Shown piece by piece: positions 18,720-27,115 of a DNA stretch of 64,000 bases (the stretch's first letter is position 1; each line of letters begins with the position of its first letter). Under the pieces are notes generated by a model. The model did not search any database. It saw only the letters and a program-made list of their open reading frames with translations, and was not told the origin of the DNA. This DNA is from Streptomyces sp. NBC_00376. Lineage in GTDB: Bacteria; Actinomycetota; Actinomycetes; Streptomycetales; Streptomycetaceae. The position numbers and the translations under genes were made by a program. The DNA is taken from positions 496,001 through 560,000 of the forward strand of contig NZ_CP107960.1 in NCBI RefSeq assembly GCF_036077095.1, given 5' to 3'.

Positions 18720-19802
18720 ATGTCAGACGTCACAGAGCCGCACGGACCGCACGGGGCCGACCGGAAGCCAGGCCGACGGGGTGCGGGCGGCGGCGGTCTG
18801 CGCGAGGTCGCCCGCCGGGCCGGCGTCTCCGTCACCACCGCCTCGCACGCGCTCAACGGCGTCGGCCGGGTCGGCGCCGACACCCGCGAACGCGTCCTCG
18901 CCGTCGCCCGCGACCTCGGCTACCGCGCCAACCCCAACGCCCGCGGCCTGCGCGGCGCCCGCACCGGGCTGATCGGGCTCACGCACCGCACCGCGGTCGA
19001 GGGCGGCATCACCGACATCGAGTACTTCGTCAAGATCGTCAACGCGGCGACCTGGACCGCGATGGACCGCGACTACTCCCTCGTCCTCGTCCCGCCCTCG
19101 CTCGACGGCCGCCCCTTCGAGTCGCTCCCGCTCGACGGCACGATCGTCATCGACCCGCTCACCGACGACCCGCTGCTCACGCGCCTGTCCGCGATGGGCG
19201 TCCCCGTCGTCACCACCGGCCGCGACCTGTCCCGCAAGGACGCCTTCCCCTGGGTGGACAACGAACTCTCCACCTGCGCCCAGGCCGCCCTGGACCACCT
19301 GGCGGCGACCGGGGCGCAGCGCGTCGGCCTCCTCACGGGCTCCACCGGCCAGTCCTACGACGAGGACGCGGCAAGCGCCTACCGCGACTGGTGTGCGCGC
19401 ACCGGCCGTCCGGTGCTGCTCGACCGCGCCGAGCCGGGCACCGACTCGACGGCCGCCGCCCGCCGCCTGCTCACCCGCCCCGACCGGCCCGACGCGCTGT
19501 ACGTCGTGATGGAGAAGTTCGGCTTCGCGACGCTCGCCGTCTGCCGCGAACTGGGCCTGTCCGTCCCGGAGGACGTCCAGATCGTGGTCGGCGCCGACGG
19601 CGAGTTCGCCCGCAGCTCCCGCCCCCCGCTGACCGCCCTGGACCTCGCCCCGGAATCCATCGGCCGTCAGGCCGCCGAACTCCTCATGGACGTCATAGGA
19701 AACCCCCCGGAGCCCGGCGCGACCCCCGAACACCGTCTGGTCCCGGCGAAGTTGCTGGAGCGGGAGTCGACGCGGCGGCGAGCCGGAGCCGAGCGCTCAT
19801 AG
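18720..19802 (+). CDS. LacI-family regulator of the purine operon
   Basis: A 360-residue regulator. The N-terminal helix-turn-helix (about 26-70: LREVARRAGVSVTTASHALNG then the hinge helix RANPNARGLRG) is classic LacI; the rest is a periplasmic-binding-like ligand domain ending in the usual dimer interface. ATG 18720 lacks an upstream Shine-Dalgarno sequence, so translation may be leaderless. The gene diverges from the NCS1 permease, and three copies of GCCYAAACGTTTTGGC lie between them. The likely role is repression of the permease-ade-add operon and of itself, relieved by a purine ligand. The ligand is inference; the DNA-binding class is certain. Confidence 0.88.
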   Translation: MSDVTEPHGPHGADRKPGRRGAGGGGLREVARRAGVSVTTASHALNGVGRVGADTRERVLAVARDLGYRANPNARGLRGARTGLIGLTHRTAVEGGITDIEYFVKIVNAATWTAMDRDYSLVLVPPSLDGRPFESLPLDGTIVIDPLTDDPLLTRLSAMGVPVVTTGRDLSRKDAFPWVDNELSTCAQAALDHLAATGAQRVGLLTGSTGQSYDEDAASAYRDWCARTGRPVLLDRAEPGTDSTAAARRLLTRPDRPDALYVVMEKFGFATLAVCRELGLSVPEDVQIVVGADGEFARSSRPPLTALDLAPESIGRQAAELLMDVIGNPPEPGATPEHRLVPAKLLERESTRRRAGAERS

Positions 19803-20093
19803 CCTCGACGCCGAGAGTTCGCCGGCCTTCACGGAGTGCGTGGCGCGCGGCCGAGCAGGTCGCGGAGATCTGCCCGTTGTGGCACGCGGGCGTCACCGGG
19901 CCAGGAGTTTCCTGCATGACGCGGGCCGTACGGCCGCCGTGCCGGTTCGAGGGCGGACTCGTCCGGAGTCGGCGCCGCCTCATGTGCTCGGCGCCACGTT
20001 GTGCTGTGCGCCGGGGCGAGAGCCTCCTCCCGGATGTGCACCGAGCGGGCGTCCTCGCTCCGGAGTCCGCCCGCGGGTGCCGTTCGCAACAGG
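19803..20093. other. Convergent intergenic stretch, nothing recognised
   Basis: 291 bases between the 3' ends of the LacI regulator and the amino-acid permease. No domain-bearing frame, clear hairpin terminator or repeat was found. Confidence 0.5.
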
Positions 20094-21536
20094 TCAGCCG
20101 GAGATCCCGGCCGGATTCTCTGCCGGCGTGGTCGTGGCCGCGGGGGTGTCGGCCGGGGCGGCACCGACCGCGGGCCCGTGCCGCCCGCGACGGACCGCGA
20201 GGAGGTAGACCACCGTGAGGAGGGCCAGCCAGACCACGCCGACGACGAGCGCCACCCGCGTGCTCTCGTGGAGGCCGAGCAGGACCATCACCGCGGCCAT
20301 GAACAGGAGGGTGACGATCTGGCCGTAGGGCCAGAACGGGGCCGGGAACTTCAGGGACGCGCGTTCCTCGGCGGACATCGAACGGCGGGCCTTCAGCTGG
20401 GTGAGCAGGATCATCATCCAGACCCAGACCGTGGCGAACGTGGCGATGGAGGAGATGATCAGGAAGATCTTGCCCGGGATGAGGGCGTTCATCAGGACGG
20501 CGGCGAGCAGGGCACCGATCATGACGAGGGTGGTCACCCAGGGCACGCCGTTGCGGGTCACGCGGCGCATGGCGGCGGGGCCGTGCCCGCGCTCGGCGAG
20601 GCCGTACATCGTGCGGCCCGCGGCGAAGATGTCGCTGTTGATGGCGGACAGGGCGGCGGTGAGGACCACGACGTTGAGAACGGCGGCCGCGGACTTGAGG
20701 CCCACTCCGGCGAAGATCTGCACGAAGGGGCTGCCCGAGTCGCTGATCTGCTGCCACGGGGTGATCGACATGATCACGGCGAGGGTCAGGACGTAGAAGA
20801 GGATGATGCGCAGCGGGATGGAGTTCACCGCGCCGGGGATGGTCTTCTCCGGGGACTGCGCCTCGCCGGCCGTGACGCCGATGATCTCGGTGCCGCCGAA
20901 GGCGAACATGACGATGGCGAAGGAGATGACGAAGCCGTCGATGCCGCCCGCGAAGAAGCCGCCGTTGCTCCACAGGTTGGACAGGCCGACGTGGGCATGG
21001 CCGCTGCCGAGACCGAAGGCGATCACCACGATGCCGACGACGATCATCGCGACGATGGCGACGATCTTCACGAGGGACAGCCAGAACTCCAGCTCACCGA
21101 AGACCTTGACGCTGACGAGGTTGAGCGCGCCCACGATGAGGACGGCGGCCAGGACCCAGATCCAGCGCGGGACTTCGGGAAACCAGAAGCCCATGTAGAC
21201 GCCGATGGCCGTGACGTCGGCGACGGCCACGATGACCATCTCGAAGGCGTACGTCCAGCCGGTGAGGAAGCCGGCGAGCGGCCCGAGGTGGCGGTTCGCG
21301 TACTCGCCGAATGAGCCGGCGCAGGGGGACGCCACGGCCATCTCGCCCAGGGACCTCAGGACGAGGAAGACGGCGGCGCCGCCGATCAGGTAGGCGAGCA
21401 GGACCGCGGGGCCGCCCGCCTGGATGGACGCGGAGGAGCCGTAGAAGAGCCCGGTGCCGATCGCGGAGCCGAGTGCGATGAAGCGGATGTGCCGTGAGTT
21501 GAGCCCACGGCTCAGGCCGGCGTTTTCGGTGCGCAA
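20094..21536 (-). CDS. Amino-acid permease (APC family, histidine/proline type)
   Basis: A 480-residue transporter with 12 predicted membrane segments and the amino-acid permease signature: [21 protein letters not shown] in the first segment and [15 protein letters not shown] in the sixth. It belongs to the ProY/HutT/AroP group that imports single amino acids by proton symport. The most likely start is TTG 21536, behind AGGGAG; an in-frame start at 21614 would add 26 residues that do not look conserved. It diverges from an IclR regulator, and a TGTCTATACA-type operator lies in between. With hutC, hutU and hutG next door, histidine or urocanate is the probable cargo, but family members cannot be told apart by sequence alone. 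Confidence 0.85.
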   Translation of the reverse strand: MRTENAGLSRGLNSRHIRFIALGSAIGTGLFYGSSASIQAGGPAVLLAYLIGGAAVFLVLRSLGEMAVASPCAGSFGEYANRHLGPLAGFLTGWTYAFEMVIVAVADVTAIGVYMGFWFPEVPRWIWVLAAVLIVGALNLVSVKVFGELEFWLSLVKIVAIVAMIVVGIVVIAFGLGSGHAHVGLSNLWSNGGFFAGGIDGFVISFAIVMFAFGGTEIIGVTAGEAQSPEKTIPGAVNSIPLRIILFYVLTLAVIMSITPWQQISDSGSPFVQIFAGVGLKSAAAVLNVVVLTAALSAINSDIFAAGRTMYGLAERGHGPAAMRRVTRNGVPWVTTLVMIGALLAAVLMNALIPGKIFLIISSIATFATVWVWMMILLTQLKARRSMSAEERASLKFPAPFWPYGQIVTLLFMAAVMVLLGLHESTRVALVVGVVWLALLTVVYLLAVRRGRHGPAVGAAPADTPAATTTPAENPAGISG

Positions 21537-21650
21537 ACGAGTGTCTCCCTCTTGGGGGGGCGGGTACCGCAGGAAGTGCCTGAGGACCTGGCGGAGCGAT
21601 GTGCGTCGCGGCACCGGCGTGTCGTCCGGGCTCCCGACAATGAATGACAG

Positions 21651-21674
21651 CCTGTATATTCCTGTCTATACAGG
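21651..21674. promoter_or_regulatory. HutC/GntR-type operator in permease-IclR promoter region
   Basis: CCTGTATA (21651-21658) and TATACAGG (21667-21674) form an inverted repeat; inside it CCTGTCTATACAGG (21661-21674) is itself near-palindromic. TGT-n-TA-n-ACA is the pattern recognised by HutC-subfamily GntR regulators, and a hutC gene lies about 0.9 kb away. It ends 20 bases before the IclR gene start, so that IclR protein is the alternative binder. Confidence 0.55.
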
Positions 21675-21693
21675 TGCGTCAAGAGGTGATCCG

Positions 21694-22530
21694 ATGAGTG
21701 AACACAAGCCGACGCCCGGTCCGGCGTCGAGCGCTTCCCCGGCGGTCGCGCGAGCCCTGGACATGCTCGTGTACCTCGCCGGCCGGCCCGGCCTCGTACA
21801 GGCCGCCACGCTCGCCCGTGACCTGGGCATTCCGCGCTCGTCCGCGTACCACATCCTCACCGTGCTGACCGACCGCGGCTTCGTCACGTACGTCCCCTCG
21901 GAACAGGCGTACGGGCTCGGCGTGTCCTCCTTCGAGGTGGGCTCGGCCTATCTGCGCCACGAGCCGCTGGAACGGCTCGCCCGGCCGATCCTGCGCACGG
22001 TCGCGAGCCGCCTCGGCCAGACCGTGCACCTGGGGATCCTGCAGGGCTCGGAGACGGTCTACCTGCTCAAGGAGCGCCCTCCGGTCCGGGCCGGGGACGT
22101 CGACATCGCACTTGTGACGGATGTCGGCGTGCGCCTGCCGGCCCATCTGACGGCCAACGGCCGCGCCATCCTCGCCCACACCTCGGAGGCACAGCTGCGG
22201 GCGCTGTTCTCGCGGCCCGGCGATCTGACCACCCGCACCGGCCGCGGGCCGCGCTCCCTGCAGGGACTGGCCGGCGAGCTGGCCCGGGAGCGGGAGCGCG
22301 GCTGGTCGCAGGAGGTGGAACTGGTGTCGCAGGGCTTCTGCTCGATGGGGGTGGCCGCGTTCGACCACAACGAGCGGCCCGTCGCCGCGATCAGCACCAC
22401 CTGGCGCCGCCACCACGGCCGGCACGACACCGAGGAGGTGCGCCGGGCCCTGGCGCAGGGTGCGGCGCGGCTGACCGCGGCGGTCTCGGGACACACGCCT
22501 CCGGCCGCGGGGGCGCAGACCGTCGACTGA
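21694..22530 (+). CDS. IclR-family regulator
   Basis: A 278-residue IclR protein. Residues about 15-80 are the winged helix-turn-helix (LARDLGIPRSSAYHILTVLTDRGFV), and about 95-265 the ligand-binding domain with the typical LPAHLTANGRAILAH segment. ATG 21694 follows AGAGGTGAT. It is divergent from the amino-acid permease and convergent with hutC. It resembles the second IclR gene beside hutH (31792), so the two may share ligands such as histidine or urocanate. That function is inferred from neighbours; the family is secure. Confidence 0.85.
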   Translation: MSEHKPTPGPASSASPAVARALDMLVYLAGRPGLVQAATLARDLGIPRSSAYHILTVLTDRGFVTYVPSEQAYGLGVSSFEVGSAYLRHEPLERLARPILRTVASRLGQTVHLGILQGSETVYLLKERPPVRAGDVDIALVTDVGVRLPAHLTANGRAILAHTSEAQLRALFSRPGDLTTRTGRGPRSLQGLAGELARERERGWSQEVELVSQGFCSMGVAAFDHNERPVAAISTTWRRHHGRHDTEEVRRALAQGAARLTAAVSGHTPPAAGAQTVD

Positions 22531-22556
22531 AGCCTGTCCAGTGGATCCGGGCCGCC

Positions 22557-23333
22557 TCAGTGCATGGCGAACGCGCCCTCGAGGCGGTAGCGGGAACCCG
22601 GGTGGAGCAGGCGTGCGAGGCTCACGAGTGCGTCCCGCGACCACGTGCGGCGCAAGATCAGCAGGCATGGTTCGGACGGCCCGATGCCGAGGATCGCGCA
22701 TTCCTCGGGCGAGGCCAGGACCGCCTCCACGATGTGCTCGCCCCGGCCGAGCGGCGCGACCTTCGACAGGAACGTGTACGGCGTCTGCAGCGTGAAGTCC
22801 TGTTCCAGATAGCCGGGGGCGAAGGCCGGGTTGACGTAGCGGTCCTCCAGTTGGAGCGGCACCCCGTCCTCGTAGTGCACCACCCTCGAGCGGAAGACCG
22901 GCTGCCCGGTGCCGAGACCGAGGTGCGCGCCGGTCCGGTCGTCGGCCTTCTCCTCGCCCAGAGAGAGCACACGGGCGGCGTAGCGGTGGCCGCGGTTCTG
23001 CACCTCGTCGGCGATGTTGTGGACCTCGAGGAGCGCGGAGCTGGCCTTGCGCTGGGCGACGAAGCTGCCGACGCCCATGACGCGCCGGATGACGCCCTCG
23101 GTGGCGAGCTCGCGCAGGGCGCGGTTGACGGTCATGCGGGACAGGCCGAGGGCGTCGACGAACTGGCTCTCCGAGGGCAGGGCGTCGTCCTCCTGCCAGT
23201 GGCCGTTCCTGATCTGCCGCTCGACGAGCTCCTTGACGCGCTGGTACGCGGGGACGGAACCGCCCGCGCCCTGCTCGTACCACCGGGCCAGCTCCGCCGG
23301 GTCCACGACCACGCCGCCCACCGTCCTCGCCAT
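22557..23333 (-). CDS. hutC: Histidine utilisation repressor HutC (GntR family)
   Basis: A 258-residue GntR/HutC-subfamily regulator. The N-terminal winged helix (about 28-95: VPAYQRVKELVERQIRNG, LPSESQFVDALGLSRMTVNRALREL, GVGSFVAQ) is followed by a UTRA ligand domain (LLEVHNIADEVQNRGH, VHYEDGVPLQLEDRYVNP, TFLSKVAPLGRGEHIVEAVL) that matches HutC proteins closely. HutC represses hut genes and is released by urocanate. ATG 23333 sits next to GGGAGCGG. The gene is divergent from hutU with 191 bases between. I found no clear HutC palindrome in that gap; the best candidate is at 21651-21674 by the permease. Confidence 0.9.
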   Translation of the reverse strand: MARTVGGVVVDPAELARWYEQGAGGSVPAYQRVKELVERQIRNGHWQEDDALPSESQFVDALGLSRMTVNRALRELATEGVIRRVMGVGSFVAQRKASSALLEVHNIADEVQNRGHRYAARVLSLGEEKADDRTGAHLGLGTGQPVFRSRVVHYEDGVPLQLEDRYVNPAFAPGYLEQDFTLQTPYTFLSKVAPLGRGEHIVEAVLASPEECAILGIGPSEPCLLILRRTWSRDALVSLARLLHPGSRYRLEGAFAMH

Positions 23334-23524
23334 CCGCTCCCCCTGCCTGCTGCCCACTGCCTGTGACGATCCTATGGGAGCGGTGCCATCGGCGAACGGG
23401 CCGGTGGTCCCCTTCCCGGGCAAGCGTCTCGGATCCGAGAAATGCGGGCGACGCCACTGGTCCCGGCTCCGCCCGTCGCGTGTCATGACGGTGCACAACG
23501 GCTCGATCCCCAAGAGGAGCACAC

Positions 23525-25210
23525 ATGACCAGCCCTTCCCACGAAGCGCCGGGCGTCGTCCGGGCCCCGCGCGGCACCGAACTGAACTGCCTCGGATGGC
23601 AGCAGGAGGGCGCCCTGCGGATGCTCATGAACAACCTCGACCCCGAGGTCGCCGAGCACCCCGAGGACCTCGTCGTCTACGGCGGAACCGGGAAGGCCGC
23701 CCGCAACCACGAGGCGTACGACGCGATCGTCCGCACGCTCAAGACCCTCAAGGACGACGAGACCCTCCTCGTGCAGTCCGGTAAGCCGGTCGGCGTGATG
23801 CGCACCAACGAGTGGGCGCCGCGCGTGCTGCTCGCCAACTCCAACCTGGTGGGCGACTGGGCCAACTGGGAGGAGTTCCGCAAGCTGGAGGCCGAGGGAC
23901 TGACGATGTACGGCCAGATGACGGCCGGTTCGTGGATCTACATCGGCAGCCAGGGCATCCTGCAGGGCACGTACGAGACCTTCGGTGCCGTCGCCCGCAA
24001 GAAGTTCGACGGCACCCTGGCCGGCACGATCACCCTGACCGCCGGCATGGGCGGCATGGGTGGCGCCCAGCCGCTGGCCGTGACGATGAACGACGGTGTC
24101 GCGATCTGTGTCGACGTCGACGAGACGCGCATCGACCGCCGCATCGGCACCCGCTATCTCGACGTCAAGGCCGACAACCTCGACCATGCCCTCGAACTGG
24201 CCGTCCAGGCCCGCGACGAGCGCCGCGGCCTGTCCATCGGTGTCGTCGGCAACGCCGCCGAGATCTTCCCCGAGCTCCTCGAGCGGGACGCCCCAATCGA
24301 CATCGTCACCGACCAGACCTCCGCCCACGACCCGCTGGCCTACCTGCCCGTCGGCATCTCGGTCGAGGACTGGCACAAGGAGCGCGAGGCCGACCCGGCC
24401 GGCTTCACCGAGCGCGCCCGCAAGTCGATGGCCCTGCACGTCGAGGCCATGGTCGGCTTCCTCGACAAGGGCGCCGAGGTCTTCGACTACGGCAACTCGA
24501 TCCGCGACGAGGCGCGCAAGGCGGGCTACGACCGGGCGTTCGACTTCCCCGGCTTCGTGCCGGCACACATCCGGCCGCTGTTCGAGGAGGGCCTCGGCCC
24601 GTTCCGCTGGGCCGCACTGTCCGGCGACCCGAAGGACATCGCGACCACCGACAAGGCGATCAAGGAGCTGTTCCCGGAGAACAAGCACCTGCACCGCTGG
24701 CTCGACATGGCCGGCGAGCGCGTCTCGTTCGAGGGCCTGCCGGCCCGCATCTGCTGGCTCGGCTACGGCGAACGCCACCGTGCGGGCCTGAAGTTCAACG
24801 AGATGGTGGCCAGCGGCGAGCTGTCCGCGCCGGTCGCGATCGGCCGTGACCACCTGGACTCCGGTTCGGTGGCCTCCCCGTACCGCGAGACCGAGTCGAT
24901 GCTCGACGGCTCCGACGCCATCGCCGACTGGCCGCTGCTCAACGCCCTGGTGAACACCTCCTCGGGTGCCTCCTGGGTGTCGATCCACCACGGCGGCGGC
25001 GTCGGCATGGGCCGCTCCATCCACGCCGGCCAGGTCTGCATCGCCGACGGGACCGAACTCGCGGCCCGCAAGCTCGAGCGTGTCCTGACGAACGACCCGG
25101 GCATGGGTGTCATCCGGCACGTCGACGCCGGTTACGAGTACGCCGCTTCGATCGCCAAGGAGCGCGGCGTGCGCATCCCGATGACGGAGGCCGGGGGCGG
25201 CGCGGCGTGA
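23525..25210 (+). CDS. hutU: Urocanate hydratase
   Basis: 561 residues, the normal length for urocanase, which converts urocanate to imidazolone propionate using tightly bound NAD+ (second step of histidine degradation). The NAD-binding [15 protein letters not shown] motif and the active-site block [10 protein letters not shown] are intact; its Cys is residue 410, the same number as in the Pseudomonas enzyme, which supports the ATG at 23525. AAGAGGAG precedes the start. The stop overlaps the hutG start by four bases (GTGA). The gene is divergent from hutC and so probably urocanate-inducible. Confidence 0.97.
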   Translation: MTSPSHEAPGVVRAPRGTELNCLGWQQEGALRMLMNNLDPEVAEHPEDLVVYGGTGKAARNHEAYDAIVRTLKTLKDDETLLVQSGKPVGVMRTNEWAPRVLLANSNLVGDWANWEEFRKLEAEGLTMYGQMTAGSWIYIGSQGILQGTYETFGAVARKKFDGTLAGTITLTAGMGGMGGAQPLAVTMNDGVAICVDVDETRIDRRIGTRYLDVKADNLDHALELAVQARDERRGLSIGVVGNAAEIFPELLERDAPIDIVTDQTSAHDPLAYLPVGISVEDWHKEREADPAGFTERARKSMALHVEAMVGFLDKGAEVFDYGNSIRDEARKAGYDRAFDFPGFVPAHIRPLFEEGLGPFRWAALSGDPKDIATTDKAIKELFPENKHLHRWLDMAGERVSFEGLPARICWLGYGERHRAGLKFNEMVASGELSAPVAIGRDHLDSGSVASPYRETESMLDGSDAIADWPLLNALVNTSSGASWVSIHHGGGVGMGRSIHAGQVCIADGTELAARKLERVLTNDPGMGVIRHVDAGYEYAASIAKERGVRIPMTEAGGGAA

Positions 25211-26184
25211 GCACGTTCCAGGAGACCGCTCCGGCCACGGACGTCCCGGCCCGCCCCTGGTCGGGCCGGGACGACGGGCCCGGCGCGGAGCACCTGCGGT
25301 GGCACAAGGCCGTCGAGCTCGATCCGGAGCTGATGGAGCCGGGCGACATCGCGTTCATCGGGTTCCGCAGCGACGAGGGCGTGCGCCGCAACAAGGGGCG
25401 GCAGGGCGCCGCGCAGGGTCCTGACGCCCTGCGGCGGGCCCTCGCCTCGATGGCACTGCCGAAACCGCTGCGGGCGCTCGACGCCGGTGACGTGGAGGTC
25501 ACCGGCGACGCGGACGACGCCCTGGAGGCCGGTCAGCAGCGGCTGGGCCGCGCGGTCACGCACCTCGTCGACGCGGGCCACCCGGTGGTGGTCCTCGGCG
25601 GCGGCCATGAGGTCGCGTTCGGCACGTACAGCGGTCTGGAGCAGACGCGGGCGCTGAAGTCCGGCGGGCGGCTCGGCGTGCTGAACCTCGACGCGCACTT
25701 CGATCTGCGCGATGACGTGCGGCCCAGCTCGGGCACGCCGTTCCTGCAGATGGCGCAGAGCGAGCGGCGGCACGGCCGTGACCTCAACTACTGGGTGCTG
25801 GGCATCAGCCAGGCCGCGAACACCGAGACGCTGTTCCGCACCGCGGAGTCGCTCGGGGTGCGGTACCTGCCGGACACCGAGTGCGGGCTGCTCGACATGG
25901 CGCGGGTGGAGTCGTTCGTCGACGAGTTCCTCGCGAGCTGCGACCTCGTGCACCTGACGATCGACCTGGACGTGCTGCCGGCGGCCGTCGCCCCCGGCGT
26001 CAGCGCGCCCGCCGCGTACGGCGTGCCGATGGAGGTCGTCGAGCGGGTCTGCACACGGGTCGCGGGCAGCGGCAAGCTTGTGGTCGTCGATGTCGCCGAG
26101 CTCAATCCGCAGTTCGACGTCGACCAGCGCACGGCGCGGGCCGGCGCCCGTCTGGTGCACCGGACGGCCACCACCTGGGCGTGA
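25207..26184 (+). CDS. hutG: Formimidoylglutamase
   Basis: A 325-residue member of the arginase/ureohydrolase family, which uses two Mn ions. Metal ligands are visible in GGGHE (His134), DAHFD (Asp162, His164, Asp166) and DLDV (Asp253, Asp255). In this context it should hydrolyse N-formimino-L-glutamate to glutamate and formamide, the last step of the hut pathway. GTG 25207 overlaps the hutU stop, so the two are coupled. Agmatinase and arginase are relatives, but coupling to hutU makes formimidoylglutamase by far the best choice. A very strong hairpin follows. Confidence 0.93.
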   Translation: MSTFQETAPATDVPARPWSGRDDGPGAEHLRWHKAVELDPELMEPGDIAFIGFRSDEGVRRNKGRQGAAQGPDALRRALASMALPKPLRALDAGDVEVTGDADDALEAGQQRLGRAVTHLVDAGHPVVVLGGGHEVAFGTYSGLEQTRALKSGGRLGVLNLDAHFDLRDDVRPSSGTPFLQMAQSERRHGRDLNYWVLGISQAANTETLFRTAESLGVRYLPDTECGLLDMARVESFVDEFLASCDLVHLTIDLDVLPAAVAPGVSAPAAYGVPMEVVERVCTRVAGSGKLVVVDVAELNPQFDVDQRTARAGARLVHRTATTWA

Positions 26185-26206
26185 CGCCTCCCCCTGAACA
26201 GGCCGC

Positions 26207-26270
26207 CAGGCCGCCCGGCATGCGAGAGCCGCGGCCTGGCGGCCGCGGCTGTTGTATGCCGGGCGGCCTG
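26207..26270. terminator. Branched bidirectional terminator
   Basis: Perfect outer arms of 15 bases (CAGGCCGCCCGGCAT at 26207-26221, ATGCCGGGCGGCCTG at 26256-26270) enclose a second perfect hairpin (AGCCGCGGCC at 26227-26236, GGCCGCGGCT at 26241-26250). It lies between the convergent hutG and hutD genes and should stop transcription both ways. Confidence 0.85.
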
Positions 26271-26281
26271 CCCGGATCCGC

Positions 26282-26851
26282 TCAGCGGACGTCCGTGAGG
26301 GAGACGACCGCGAGGACCCCGTCGACAGCGATGCCGACGGGGTCCTCGTCGTCGTGGAAGAGGACCGCGTCGAGCCGGCCGAGGCGGACGGGCTCCCGGC
26401 GCAGAGACGCGGTGCCGTCGAGGACGATCGCGAGGACGCGGGTCCCGGGGGTGGGGCGCAGCACCGTGGAGCGGCGTTCGACGGACACGTCGGCCTTCGC
26501 CCCGGTGCGCCGCACCATGACGTTGAAGTCGGTGATGGGGCCGTCGAGCAGCCGGCAGTCGGTGGTGGCGTCGCCGGAGAAGGCGAGGGGCGCGCAGCGG
26601 GTGTCCACGACGTGCTCCGTACCGTCGACGGTGAGGGCCATGCCCGGCCCCTCGACGACGGTGATGATCCGGTCGACGCCCTCGAACGCGGAGAAGGGGC
26701 CGCTGCTCGCGACGTCGGCGACGCTGATCCGCCACGCGAAGTCGTCGGTGCCGGCGCCCCGGGGGTGGGCCATGACCTCGGTGGTGATGCCGCCGCCGTT
26801 CTTCCACGGTGCGGGGGTCCGGTCGTGTGCGCGCAGGATCTGAGGTGCCAT
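26282..26851 (-). CDS. hutD: HutD-family protein
   Basis: A 189-residue HutD protein, a cupin-fold family that accompanies hut genes in many bacteria. Typical features are the N-terminal TPAPWKNGGGITTEV segment (about 12-27), WRISVADVASSGPFSAFEGVDR (about 40-62) and the later LLDGPITDFNVMVRR. HutD has no proven enzymatic activity; it is thought to buffer hut expression or bind formylglutamate-like ligands. ATG 26851 is preceded by AAGGAA at a rather long distance. It is the only hut gene here lying convergent to hutUG; the PLP decarboxylase is upstream on the same strand, separated by a hairpin. Confidence 0.9.
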   Translation of the reverse strand: MAPQILRAHDRTPAPWKNGGGITTEVMAHPRGAGTDDFAWRISVADVASSGPFSAFEGVDRIITVVEGPGMALTVDGTEHVVDTRCAPLAFSGDATTDCRLLDGPITDFNVMVRRTGAKADVSVERRSTVLRPTPGTRVLAIVLDGTASLRREPVRLGRLDAVLFHDDEDPVGIAVDGVLAVVSLTDVR

Positions 26852-26897
26852 GAGGGGGTGTTGTTCCTTCGGGATCCGGTCGGTCGGGAAAACGCGA

Positions 26898-26934
26898 CCT
26901 CCTCCCCCGCTGCCTGGGGCTGCGGGAGAGGAGG
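26898..26934 (-). terminator. Hairpin between decarboxylase and hutD
   Basis: On the minus strand CCTCCTCTCCCGC and GCGGGGGAGGAGG pair over 13 bases with one mismatch around an 11-base loop, and a TTTT run lies a few bases downstream. This fits a terminator or attenuator after the decarboxylase gene and before hutD. Confidence 0.55.
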
Positions 26935-27115
26935 TGCCGTGGGTCGGGCGTCGCTGGGGTCCTTCGTTTGGATCGGGCCGGATCAGGGAGCGGGGTCCGG
27001 TGCCGTGCGTCGCAAGGCGGAGGAGGGAGTCGACGCGGGGCGTCGGCGGCCGACGACAAGGCGGCGAGGCGCGGCACCGGGGCACGCGAGCCCGGCATGA
27101 TCCAAACGGGAGTCC

